Shown: positions 24,273 through 34,760 of the stretch, piece by piece
Layout: each line of letters starts with the position of its first letter
Position numbering within the stretch: position 1 is the stretch's first letter
Assembly (NCBI GenBank): GCA_030549175.1
Contig: JAUKUA010000005.1
Coordinates: 1,798,001-1,862,000 of the forward strand
Origin: Lasiosphaeris hirsuta
Taxonomy: Eukaryota; Ascomycota; Sordariomycetes; Sordariales; Lasiosphaeriaceae
Length of the DNA stretch: 64,000 nucleotides
Reading direction: 5' to 3'
Notes under the pieces: generated by a model
Database searches by the model: none
Told to the model about the DNA's origin: nothing
What the model saw: only the letters and a program-made list of their open reading frames with translations
Translations under genes and position numbers: made by a program

Positions 24273-25805
24273 ATGTCAGAATATAACCGCAAGTATCCCC
24301 TGGACGTAACATCTTACCTATCCCTCCAACTGTCCCTCCGTCCATCCGTCCCTGATCGGTCTCTGATGCTCCGACGTACTGACTTTTGCCATGCAGACCC
24401 CCCCGGTCACAACCCGACCCTCCCCCACCCTTCCGTCTCTGGCGGCTCCTTAAAAGATGTCAACCAGGATTTAGAGCCAACATGGCAAGGCTTCGTCAGC
24501 AGCACTATGGACGCGCTTATCCTTTTTGAGGCATGTCTCGGGGGATTACGGAATCATATCCCGCGTCGACCACACGATAGAGAGCGCGACGATCTCATCC
24601 AAAGCGGCAATGTATTCATCTATCAAGAGACTGTGTCGGGAATTAGGCGCTGGACCGACGGCTGCAACTGGAGTCCAAGCCGCATTCTGGGAAACTACCT
24701 CATCTACCGCGAACTAGACAGGGCCTTCCCTCCGGGCGAGAAGAAGAAGGCCATGAAAAAGAAGGCCGGTACCAGAGGTGGCGTGTCCAAGGACATCCGC
24801 GCGTCCAGCCACAGCAATGGTGATTCATATAGCAGCATGTCCAGCCCAAACCCGGCTGCCCAGTCCGAAATCGACCGCACACTCATTGGCTCCCTCGTGG
24901 ACTCCTATGCTTTCAAGGAGGATGGTCTGATTAAGAAGACGATTAGCATACAGTACAACGAGATCACCCACCACATGGTCTCTTACTACAGAATGAGCGA
25001 CGTCAAGAATGGCCTCCTGAAACAGGTAACCGATGACCCGCTCTTCAACGGCATATATCCACGAGCGGACCTCACCAATACTGGGGTTTTCCGGAACCCT
25101 ATCGATAACGAGGAAGTGCACTACCGAAAAGTTGCCTTTCCTGAGAGAGAAGACGGGTGGGCCGGCATGGATCCTTGCTATGCGTACCAACACAATCCGA
25201 TGCAGCAGCAGAATCCATATGCTCAGATGATGGTACACCAGCAGCAATTAGCTCACCACCACCATCACCACCACCACCACCAGCAATCGGGCCATCAACC
25301 GCCTGCATACAGCGCCTCGGGATGGCCAGTGGCGCAGTTGCCTGGACCGATGGCATATTCGCACCATGAGATTGCTCGCATGGGCGCTTCGCAGATGCAG
25401 CCTACTTCTCAGGTGGGCCCTCCTCCGATGGGTGCTTCCCAAATCCAGCCCCTACAACTGCCACCACACCACCATCCAGCGCTGCCCGCCAGCCATCACG
25501 AGTATTCCCAGGAAGCGAGGCACTCTTATGACATGAACGCCGCGCATATGAGGCCCATGCAAACGACCACACATGCGCATTCTTTGGGAGGATACCGGGC
25601 AGAGGACGGGGAGTACGGCCGGAGAACGTCGACACAGTACGGCCAGCTTCCGGCGGCATCAGCGGGTAGTGACATGGGAAGCTTGCACCCGTTTAGTAAT
25701 CACGGGGACCAAATGGGAGAGCTGACGGGGCCGCCACATAACTGGGCTGACGATGACTACATGGTCAAGGGAGAAGGAGAAGACGATCGCCATCTCATGC
25801 AGTAG
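24273..25805 (+). CDS. WOPR-domain transcription regulator (Sge1/Wor1/Ryp1-like)
   Basis: Fungal-specific DNA-binding master regulator of the Gti1/Pac2 (WOPR) family; relatives control white-opaque switching, dimorphism, conidiation and effector expression. The open frame is 510 residues. The WOPRa block begins PTWQGFVSSTMDALILFEAC near residue 70 and runs through RRPHDRERDDLIQSGNVFIY, then RRWTDGCNWSPSRILGNYLI and FPPGEKKKAMKKK. The WOPRb block reads KKTISIQYNEITHHMVSYY. The C-terminal half is Gln/His/Pro rich with a run of about ten histidines at 25255-25283, a typical low-complexity activation region. The RRWTDG-SWSPSRILGNFLIYREL style favours the Sge1/Wor1 group over Pac2. The first 65 residues look like translated leader or intron, so the true start may differ. 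Confidence 0.9.
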   Translation: MSEYNRKYPLDVTSYLSLQLSLRPSVPDRSLMLRRTDFCHADPPGHNPTLPHPSVSGGSLKDVNQDLEPTWQGFVSSTMDALILFEACLGGLRNHIPRRPHDRERDDLIQSGNVFIYQETVSGIRRWTDGCNWSPSRILGNYLIYRELDRAFPPGEKKKAMKKKAGTRGGVSKDIRASSHSNGDSYSSMSSPNPAAQSEIDRTLIGSLVDSYAFKEDGLIKKTISIQYNEITHHMVSYYRMSDVKNGLLKQVTDDPLFNGIYPRADLTNTGVFRNPIDNEEVHYRKVAFPEREDGWAGMDPCYAYQHNPMQQQNPYAQMMVHQQQLAHHHHHHHHHQQSGHQPPAYSASGWPVAQLPGPMAYSHHEIARMGASQMQPTSQVGPPPMGASQIQPLQLPPHHHPALPASHHEYSQEARHSYDMNAAHMRPMQTTTHAHSLGGYRAEDGEYGRRTSTQYGQLPAASAGSDMGSLHPFSNHGDQMGELTGPPHNWADDDYMVKGEGEDDRHLMQ

Positions 25806-26822
25806 GCAAACGCCAGCTCATGTAGCAGGCAAGCGCAACCTCGAGGGAAATCTCGATGGACAGTTCAGCGGTAAAGCGTCTAGAAGAAACAGCCAAAAGG
25901 GGCAAGGTATTAGCGACAACTGGTTGAAGGAAACATAAGGCACCTCGGGATAGGGAGGTGGAGTCACCGGATAGTTGAATGACCAATAACCTCCTGTAGA
26001 AAGGCTAGTAATATCAATGGAAAAAAAAATCGTAAAATCATAGACAGGATGTTGAATCAAAGATGTGAGGTTCACACGATCCCTGCATTTGGCAACAAAC
26101 CCCTGTCGGGGCTTCAGCCGCCGCCTGTCAGTGTCAGGCGCTTAAATATGTACTTTTAGGTACTCCGTATGACACTAAGCCATTGCGGCTCTTATTTCTT
26201 ATTCGTAGGGCAGGTTACTACTACCCCCACTTCCAGCAATGCCGAGATCCATCCCCAATTTTGCATAGGTCATGCTCCAAACCCCATTCCAACACAGCAC
26301 GACGCCTTCTTTTTCCTGCGACTCTTCGGTCAGTGGGTGTTTGGATCAATTCCCCGGGTCCGATCTCAGCCCAAAGCCAATCTCAGCCCAGAGCTAATTC
26401 TATTACCTGGGCTTGTAGCTGGGGCCAAGCGACGACAAGGTGACGGCGTCACCATCTCTGTCTGGATTGTAAACATTGCCGGCGACGAGTGACGGATGAC
26501 GAGGAACGAGTGGCCCGTGACAGTCAGCGTCCTCGCGCCGACCATCAACCAAATTGGCTCCCTCCAGTTCAAGTTTTTATCATCTCAATTGGGAACGTCA
26601 CAGTTTCCAAGTGTGCAGCCAGCGAGCAACCCGCAGGCTTACGGCTTACGGCTCACACCTCATAGCTCACGACTCGCTTACCAGGGTAGCAGCTACCTTT
26701 TGCTTGGCTAGAGTCGTGGATGATTACGGACGGCGTGGTGGGAATGATATCGGCCGTGCCCTCATCACACTGCGATTAAAACGCCCATCTTCCGTCTCCC
26801 TTAGGCTTGCCCCATCATCGCC
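25806..26822. other. Intergenic, WOPR 3' region and CRD1 promoter
   Basis: About 1 kb without a convincing frame. It holds the 3' end of the WOPR gene and the promoter of the cardiolipin synthase gene. Confidence 0.45.
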
Positions 26823-27180
26823 ATGTCTGCCGCCCTCGCGCTTCAGTCTGGCCTCGGCCAAGGGGGGCTCAGGAGGGTAGGAGGAGCGGGGTGCTGCTGG
26901 CTCGCGAGGAGAGGGGGCGGTTTGTCACAGCAAAAGAGAGTCAGATGTACTACCGCTACTGCTGCGACTCCTGCCACTTCACCTGCGATTGGCGCGACCG
27001 AGTTTGGCTGGTCCAAGGGGCTCAATGAAATCGTTGGGGGTCGCGGTAGGTTGGCGGCGGCGGCAATGCGGCAGAGGACGCAACCAACGTTGTTTCCCCA
27101 CCCGACTTCGCGGTGGTTTGCCATGTCAAGGCCGAGGATGAGTCAGGATAAGGGGTTTGTTTGCCCCCTTTTCTTTACCC

Positions 27181-27211
<31 letters not shown>

Positions 27212-28279
27212 AGTCTAGACTGGGTGGGTGGCTTTGGAAAGGGCGAGCGGCACGCTTGTAAATTCCGGCAGAACGACTAACAGCGGAACATGAGCTCCGT
27301 CATTTCCCTCGTTATGCCCGGCGACCATCTTAGTGATATCCAAGCTACTCACCCTCGTTTCTCTAGATACGGCACTACCACCAACTGTCACAATTGCTTT
27401 GCTGATACTCATGTCTGGCAGACCCAATAGCCCGCCGAGCGGCGGTGAATCACGCCTGCGTAAGGTGCTCCCTTCGCTAGCTACGCATGAGAATATCTAC
27501 ACGCTCCCCAACTGGCTGACGGCGTCGCGTCTCGTCGCGGCGCCCTTCGTCGGGTACTGTATCCTGAACGACCACCACACCTGGGCGCTCGGCCTCTTCG
27601 CCTACGCCGGCATCACGGACCTGCTCGATGGCTGGATCGCCCGCCGCTGGGAACTCCAGACGGTCGTCGGCACTATCATCGATCCCATGGCCGACAAGAT
27701 CCTGATGACAATCCTCACAGTGGCACTGGCCGCCAAGGGGGCTCTCCCAGGTACGAGTTTGTCTCCTCACTCTACCCCGGCCCATGTATCATTCCATAGC
27801 ACCGTAGCCCGTTATTGACCACCCCGGCCGTGCAGTGTGGCTCGCCGTCATCATCCTCGGCCGCGACGTAGGTCTCGCCATCTCGGCCATCTACTACCGC
27901 TGGATCTCCCTCCCACCCCCCAAGACCTTCAGCCGCTACTGGGACTTCTCGCTGCCCTCGGCCGAGGTGCGCCCCACCACCATCAGCAAGTACAACACGG
28001 CGCTGCAGCTCGCGCTCATGGGCCTGACGACCGTCGCCCCCGTTGTTCCCACTCTCGACCTTGCAACACCGCTGGGTGTGATGCAGTAAGTTTTGGCTTT
28101 GCTTAGCTCGGCCATCGGGGTTTCTCGATGTGTACTGCCATAAGCTAACGCAATCCAGATATATCGTGGCCGCGACCACTATTTGGAGTGGCGCTAGTTA
28201 CGTGTACAGCAAGGATGCCGTGAAGATCCTCCCTCATTCGCAGGTAAAGCCAAGGGACGAGGCGAACAAGAAGGAATGA
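26823..28279 (+). CDS. CRD1: Cardiolipin synthase (CDP-alcohol phosphatidyltransferase)
   Basis: Mitochondrial inner-membrane enzyme joining CDP-diacylglycerol and phosphatidylglycerol to form cardiolipin. The secure part is 27422-28279 in three exons (ending 27750; 27836-28085; 28159-28279). It holds ENIYTLPNWLTASRL, then the catalytic CDP-alcohol phosphatidyltransferase signature with all required residues: DLLDGWIARR, followed by the distal G, D and D in VGTIIDPMADK. Membrane helices flank it, including WLAVIILGRDVGLAISAIYY. The protein ends ANKKE. The N-terminal exon is uncertain. The frame from 26823 starts MSAALALQSGLGQ, is Arg/Ala rich and suits a mitochondrial presequence. It joins in phase from about 27155 to 27422 (donor GTTTGT, acceptor GGCAG), an intron holding long C and A runs. 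An alternative donor at 27044 with acceptor 27366 also fits. Confidence 0.88.
27178..27212. repeat. C24-A11 homopolymer tract
   Basis: 24 consecutive C followed by 11 consecutive A. It lies within the proposed first intron of the cardiolipin synthase gene. Length is likely variable and hard to assemble. Confidence 0.9.
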
Positions 28280-28607
28280 AACTTCTTGGCACAATTCACC
28301 TGACCCGAGCTCTGAGCTGAGGCAAGGACGTCAGATCAGTGTGCGGGGGAGAGAGCAGAGTCTATTTGTATTAACTGTACCACCAACAATCCTTGTATTT
28401 TTACCCCCCTAAGCTTGGTAGTGCAACCGAGCAAAACATGGAAAAGCAGGATCCATAAAAATGCAAACAATATCCATCCAAGCGCCACCCAGTCATGTCC
28501 CTTTAATGCCAAAACGCTACCTACCTTATAGTCACAACTGCAGCGTCGTGCTATCTAATTGTTGTTATACATGGAATTTGCAATACGGTTCGTCCGTCCC
28601 TCTCACC
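28280..28607. other. Convergent 3' region of CRD1 and MTO1
   Basis: 328 bases between converging stop codons. No gene or clear terminator motif recognised. Confidence 0.5.
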
Positions 28608-30742
28608 TTAAAGCTCAGAAACCCTCGTCTGTGCCTCAAGCGTCTCCATATCCACCCCAGCGGCAGCCACCAAGACATCACCCTCCCGCCGCCGGCTCAC
28701 GTATCGCAACAACCTTGTGCAACCCGCTGGTGTCATGCCCTCGATCCGTCGCGCCTGCGCCAGGCTCTCGGGGCGCGTGGCCCGCAGCGTCGTCTTCTCG
28801 GCGAGCGAAAGACCAAAGATGGTGTCGTACTCCAGGTCGATGGGCAGCAGCAGGTCCTCGTCGCGCTCCATCCGCGCGCGCTCGGCATCCTGCATGGCGA
28901 CGTAGGGCTCGTACACGGCCTCGATGGCCATGCGCTCGCGCACACGCGGCGAGAAGTCGAGAACGCCGGGCAAGAGCTCCGCCATGGCAGCCACGCTGGC
29001 GCCGGGCAGCCGCAGCACGTCGAAGCCGTCGCGGACGCGGCTGTCAAGCTTGACAGCAAAGCCGGTGCGCGCCCACGTCTGCGGGCCGTGCACGGCTTGG
29101 TGGAGGAGGGCCGACAGGTCGGCCATCTGGGCGCGCTCGTCCTTGAAGCGGCGCCAGCGCACATCGCCGACCACACCCGCGGCGCGGCCGAGGGCTGTCA
29201 ACCGGCTGTCCGCATTGTCGGCGCGGGCGCTGAGGCGGAACTCGCTGCGCGACGTGAACATGCGGTACGGCTCCGACACGCCCTTGGTGACGAGGTCGTC
29301 AATCATGATGCCGATGTACGCGTCGGCGCGGCCGAGCACTAGTGCGGGGAGACCCTGGGCGGCGCGGCCCGCGTTAATACCGGCGATGACGCCCTGCCCG
29401 GCAGCCTCTTCGTAGCCTGTGGTGCCATTGATCTGGCCGGCGAGGAAGAGACCCCGGATCGCCTTGGTCTCGAGCGAGCGCTTGAGACTGCGTGGGTCCA
29501 CGTAGTCGTACTCAACGCCGTAGCCGGGCTGGAGCATGACGACGTCCTCAAGGCCGCGGATGGTGCGCAGCAGCTCGAGCTGTGCCTCGGCGGGTACTGT
29601 AACGCTAAGGCCGTTGGGGTAGATGACATCGTTGTCAAAGCCCTCGGGCTCCAGCCAAACAATGTGCCGCTCCTTGTGACCAAAGCGAGTCACCTTGGAC
29701 TCCAGAGAGGGGCAGTATCGCGGTCCTTTTACCGTCTCGCGAATGTGAATCGTCTTGTTAAGATTTGCCCGCACGACGTCGTGGGTCGCTACATTGGTGT
29801 AGGTGGCATAGCAGAGGAGCTGATCCTGTACCGCAACGGCCTCGTTGAGGTAGCTGAAGGGCGTAGGGGGTTCATCACCCCGCTGCACATCAAGAATATC
29901 AAACTTTATGCTGCCCTTGGCGAGCCGTGGCGGGGTACCAGTCTTAAGCCGGCCAAGCGCGAAGCCGGCATCTTTGAGCGACTTGCTCAACCCAAACGTA
30001 GCTTTCTCACCGATCCGGCCCGCCGGGCGGCACTCCATGCCAATATGGATCTCGCCGCTCAGAAAGGTGCCCGTTGTGATGATAACCTGGCTCGTAGGCA
30101 ACACCTCGCCCGACTCGAGGCGTACGCCCGTTATCTTCGTCTTGGCTTCGCTGGATGGGTCGTCGCTTTCGGACACGACGATATCGGACACGCTGCCGAG
30201 AACGATAGAGAGGTTCGGATACGACTCAAGCTCGGCGCGCATGTGCTTCTTGTAGAGGGCGCGGTCGATCTGGGCGCGGGGCCCCCAAACGGCAGGGCCT
30301 TTCCTGCGGTTCAGGACTTTGAACTGCACGCCGGCCTTGTCAATGATGCGGCCAGCCAGACCATCAAGCGCGTCGATCTCACGCAAAATGGTGCCCTTGC
30401 CGATGCCGCCAAAGCTTGGGTTGCACGAGCAGACGCCCAGGTTGTGGATGTCGGGGGTGATTAGAGCAGTCCTTGCGCCAGCGCGCGCGGCTGCGGCACA
30501 TGCCTCAGCGCCAGCATGGCCTCCGCCGACGACGATGACATCGAAAGGCCTATAGTCGTAGCGAGGGAGGTTAGGCAATTGAGGGCAATGCGAATCGGCG
30601 TGAATGCAATTGCTCACCTCGAGTCCGAGCCAACCGTGGCGAATGTTCTCCTTATGCTGCTCGTCCGTAGCTGCAGGACAGGCCGCCCAATTAGCCTCAA
30701 AATTAGCCTCCCAAGACCTCTCGGGAGCCAAAGTCTTGCCAT
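28608..30742 (-). CDS. MTO1: Mitochondrial tRNA modification enzyme Mto1 (MnmG/GidA family)
   Basis: FAD-dependent enzyme that, with Mss1, installs the carboxymethylaminomethyl group at wobble U34 of mitochondrial tRNAs. Two exons, 30618-30742 and 28608-30549, give 688 residues. Exon 1 encodes an amphipathic Arg-rich presequence beginning [19 protein letters not shown] and ending in [11 protein letters not shown]. The junction makes [17 protein letters not shown], the Rossmann GxGxxG of the FAD site at residues 50-55. The MnmG signature [18 protein letters not shown] follows. The C-terminal helical part includes [21 protein letters not shown] and [18 protein letters not shown] longer single open frame starting at 30731 exists but lacks any presequence and reads through the intron. 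Locally very GC rich. Confidence 0.95.
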
Positions 30743-31269
30743 GGTTAAGGTTAGGCAGATCTCAGCGCATCGAATTGCTTGACGTCCGACGTCCGTCAAG
30801 GGTTGCTCACGTCGCTAAAACGCGATGTACTTGGACCAAAAAAAAAAAGACAACCCGATAACAGGCTAGATTAGATACCGTTATCGCCACCCCGCCGTGG
30901 CTTTAGTTAGCACTTAGGGAGGTTACGCAGGGCTCCCCCTTTCTCAGGTTTCGTCCTTCAAGTCAAGTAGTCCAAGAGTCAACAGTGCTGTCTATCGAGC
31001 AAAAAGTGAAGAGATGTCATTTGGTATCAGAGTCGTCGTATTGTACAGTCCAGCCCCAACATAGATAAGCACAAGATGCGCCTAGCCCAAGCCTGTCCCT
31101 GGCTGTCGCATGGAACAACCAGCGTCCCAGCACCCAAATATCTACACACAATGTGGATGACTGATTGATAACACCGCAGTACCCCAACACATGGTCTAGG
31201 GCCTACAACTCCCGCTACGGCACGAGCCCTGAAGTCTTACGGCGCAATCGTAACCCAGCTTACCGCTCT
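30743..31269. other. MTO1 upstream and RIM1 3' region
   Basis: 527 bases between two minus-strand genes. It contains an A run at 30839-30848. Nothing coding recognised. Confidence 0.5.
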
Positions 31270-31820
31270 TTACTCATCCGACCGGTCCTGGGGGCGACGG
31301 AGGACTTCAAGGTTACCTGTGACTTGGTCAGTTCCCGCATCCTCAGAGAGAGGGGAGGGGAGGTTTTCATACGATGAACCACATTGACGCCCGACCTCGA
31401 CTTGCCCTCCGCGTCTTCCCATGTGTTGATGCTGATATCGCCCTCGACAAACACCAGCGTTCTAGAAATAAAAATCAACCATTGGTTAGTCAATTTAGAT
31501 GCTGGCTGTTGAAACGGCTATCAAGGGTCGTGGGGCGCATACCCCTTGGACAGAGACTGGAGGAACTCGCGGCGCGGGCCATCGACGAAGCTGGTGACGT
31601 TGAACCAGCTGGTGTGGCGGTTGTCCTGGGGGCCCGAGTTGCTGGCGACGGAGAACTTGAGGATCTCACGGCCGGTGCTGGTAGCCTTGAGCTCGGGTGT
31701 GTCGGCAAGGTTGCCAATGATGGTCACCTTCGCAATCGGACGTGGAGTCGTGGAGCTGAAGGTGCGCGCCGTTGTCCGGACGGCGGCGGCGCGGGATGCG
31801 GTGCGAAGGAAGGCGGACAT
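31270..31820 (-). CDS. RIM1: Mitochondrial single-stranded DNA-binding protein Rim1
   Basis: OB-fold SSB of the mitochondrial nucleoid, needed for mtDNA replication. Three exons, 31543-31820, 31373-31461 and 31270-31316, give 137 residues. The N-terminus MSAFLRTASRAAAVRTTART is a typical presequence, with cleavage probably near the FSST segment. The OB fold starts KVTIIGNLADTPELKATSTG, continues ILKFSVASNSG and TSWFNVTSF, and after splicing gives KGTLVFVEGDISINTWED and NVVHRNLEVLRRPQDRSDE at the end. The small last exon is found only by phase. The frame stays open 103 codons upstream of the chosen ATG, but that stretch looks like leader. It follows MTO1 on the same strand. Confidence 0.94.
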
Positions 31821-32839
31821 GATTTGATGTGCGGTGCGAGGCGATATGTGGGATTGGGCTGGGCTATGTTGAGCGAGGTGGCTGTCTATTGGGACTGGCT
31901 GCAAGCTCTGGAAGTCGAGATGCCTCGTCGCGTAAAATAAATTAGCACTGCGCTCAGACGCGAAACGTGTGCCTCTCCAGGCAACCTCTCCCACATGCCT
32001 AAGCCACATGTGGCTTAGGACAGGCTCTTGAGCACTAACAGCCACATTCCTCAAGGAACCGACAACAGCTCCTTCCTCCATCGACGACTTCTTGTAGCCT
32101 CCGACTTTATCTAGATAATTCCTTTCCAAACAAAAAGAATATCATACGCCCCTGAAACCAGGCCTCTTCAATGCCGTATTCATGCTTTCTCTGGTGCCAG
32201 ATGACCCGCTGACCTTTCGCAGGTTTGGTACAGCCAGCACGCCGCACAAGTGAATGATGCTCTGCTTCACATCCAAGTCAGAAATCGGCATGATGCATCA
32301 CCTTGCCATGATACATCTGCTCCATAATTTCGCAAAATTTCACTATATACTCAGCTCCAAGTGGTTCTGGCCCATTGATTTGCGACTTTGCAGGCGGGTG
32401 CGGGCGTCGTCGTCTGCCACCCGTCATTCTGTTTGTGGAGCCTTTCCCTTTTTGGGGTCTGAATAGAGCCCCTGAATAGAGTGCCACAATAAACACCAGC
32501 CCAGAGCTGGCCTGGCCTGGCCCAATCAGCCGCCCAACATGCCCCCCTTGGGTTGACTTGTGTTTTGGGGCTCTTTTGTCTTTTGTCTCTATAGACGTTA
32601 GTCAATTGACCATGGCTTATTCCGTCGACGCTCTCGCCCTCTTAAAGGGAACCGCCCATCTTCTCCTCCAGTGTCTCTTGTGCAGTACACATTCAGATTT
32701 CACGGGCTCTGGGGATCCAACTGCTACGTCGCTCTCTTCCCTTCTCACCTCGCATTTCTGAAGCTCATCTTGCGCGGCTCCGGATCAGGATCTGGATGGT
32801 CACAAAGACGAGCCCCTGAACTCTCGACATCACGTCACA
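31821..32839. promoter_or_regulatory. Divergent intergenic region RIM1 and pheromone receptor
   Basis: 1 kb between divergent starts. It contains the palindrome annotated separately. The 200 bases before 32840 are C/T rich and probably form the receptor leader. Confidence 0.5.
31998..32019. repeat. 22-base perfect palindrome upstream of RIM1
   Basis: The half-site CCTAAGCCACA is followed directly by its exact reverse complement, with no spacer. The centre is the E-box-like core CACATGTG. It sits 178 bases upstream of the RIM1 start codon. Perfect dyad symmetry is seen; binding by a dimeric factor is inferred. Confidence 0.75.
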
Positions 32840-34760
32840 ATGCCTCGTCCAGCCAACGAAACTCTCGCTCTCCTGTTCAATGCCCAGTTTGGCTTCACCA
32901 CAACACCCGAGCAGCGGATAGGACCCGAGGCCCCCTACACGAACCCGGCTCTTCGGGTCAACCTCTTCTTCCGAGTCGTATTAGGGTTCCTCGCTATCAT
33001 CGTCAGCTGCGTGCCAGCAAAGCTCCTCTGGAGGAATGGGGAGTTCGCCGCCACCGTTTTCTGCACCACCGCCATCATCCGAAACCTCAACTACGCTATC
33101 AATTCCCTAATCTGGCGAGACAACAATGTTGCCACATGGTATGCTGGCTACGGGTGGTGCGACCTGCAGATCTATATAAACTTCCCCATGGATACCGCCT
33201 TCAACATCTGCCTCTTTGAGATCATGCGTGGTCTTGCTGCCAAAGTCGGCCTTCAACGCGCCACAAGCCCTACATCTAGCGAGAGGCGACGTCAGCAACT
33301 GATCTCGGCCCTGGTCATCTTCACGTTTCCATTGATTCAGGTCATTTTGACATTCTTCCTCAAGGTTCGACGGTACAACGTTTCGACGTTGGTCGGATGC
33401 ACCATCCTCTACGATCCCGACTGGATCTTTTATACATTCTTCGTCCTCGTGACTCCGCTGTTCATTGTTGCAGCAGCTGTCATGGCTGGTAAGTCAACCA
33501 AGGTCTGCGCATAATTCCAGCATCAGCAGCCCCTAACATATTCCCAGGGGTCGTCTTCAAACGGTTCCGCCAGATAGAGAAGCTCACCAGAGAAGTCGTC
33601 CATTCCCACGACAGCCTACTGATGGCCAGACAACAACGGGTGAGGAGGAAGCTCTACTTCATGACACTCGGCATCTTGGTCTTTGTGTTACCCGTGATCC
33701 TGGCCATGTTCATATGGAATACCGTCAGGGGCGCCCCGTGGACCAGCTCCTATAGCTACAGCTTCACCCATTTTGGCCCCGATCCGTTCAACATGTACTT
33801 CATCTCCTTCACCACGTCTGACCTGATGGGGTTCGGGGATCTGGCCGTCAACTACATTCCGGCACTCACTGCTATTGTTATCTTCTTTGTCTTTGGCACG
33901 ACAACCGAGGCGCTCAACGATTACCGCCGTCTGATTCTCCTATTCGGCTTGGGCCGCATCTTCCCACAGCTCCGCGAAGAGTACCAGCCGGATTCACAGA
34001 GAAGGGGCAGGGAGACATGGCTGTTTTCACTGGGAAAAATCATCCCTGGCCGAAACACTACAACATCAAGGTTAGTAAACTTCCTGTCCGTATCAACCAG
34101 GCCAGCAGATATGCTAACACTGGACTCAGTCGTAACTCTTCAAACAAGAACTCCGTCCTGCCCACTGTCTCGCACATGTCTCGTACCGGCCGCTCTAGAT
34201 TATCGTCTCATCAAAGCAGTGGCAGCTCTCCCACCAGCACCACGGGAACCGCCGATAGCTATAACCCTTGGCCGGATCTCTCGGCCGAGGAGGGGTTCAA
34301 TTCTCAAAATCCCTCATTCCGTCACCACACGAGGAACCGGTGGAGTCCCTGGGCCGATCTCTCTCTATCGCCTTTCCAACTGCCGCCCATGTCATTCTCC
34401 ATGCCCTCCTTTGGCACAAGAAAGGGGCCACACAATGGGCAACCAGGCAACGACAGCATGATCCACTCTAGCCTTCCCCTCCCCCAAGCCCCACCACTGT
34501 GCCGAATGTCAGCCGGGGAGATGAGGCAGGCGGAGGATCATATCGTGTCGGACCTCCCGGTTTGGTCTGGCACCTCTTCCGACGCCGCACGTGTTGACAC
34601 GCGTGTCTGGTCAAATGACGAAGAGGCGGAGGGCGCAACCGAGACCCCCAGGAAGGGGTGGGTGTTTGGGTCACATAGGCAAGAAAGGGGAGTACGAGTT
34701 GAGACGGAGACGGAGACGCGGATTGTAAGTTTGGTGGGAAGGACGAGGGTTGGCTCGTAG
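32840..34760 (+). CDS. STE3-type pheromone receptor (GPCR)
   Basis: Seven-helix receptor for the lipid-modified a-factor-like pheromone (Ste3/PRE-1 family); plasma membrane, coupled to the mating G protein. Three exons, 32840-33488, 33548-34070 and 34130-34760, give 600 residues. Family features are IIRNLNYAINSLIWRDN before the third helix, then YGWCDLQIYINFPMDTAFN, RRRQQLISALVIFTFPLIQ, and TLVGCTILYDPDWIF in the second outer loop. The last helices carry GDLAVNYIPALTAIVIFFVF followed by GTTTEALNDYRR. The cytosolic tail of about 220 residues is Ser/Pro rich, with repeated short WPDL and WADL motifs, and is typical of filamentous-fungal PRE-1 rather than yeast Ste3. Both introns have GT and AG ends and matching phase. 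Confidence 0.93.

Noticed and set aside
24700..25660. Minus-strand frames opposite the WOPR gene
   Set aside because: Shadows of the real coding strand, produced by its codon bias and the His/Gln repeats.
28608..30731. Single-exon MTO1 model starting at 30731
   Set aside because: Reads through an intron with good GT and AG ends and lacks a presequence; the two-exon model is better.
31821..32129. 103-codon upstream extension of the RIM1 frame
   Set aside because: It would bury the mitochondrial presequence inside the protein, and its text has no SSB similarity. Taken as open leader sequence, although it spans the palindrome.
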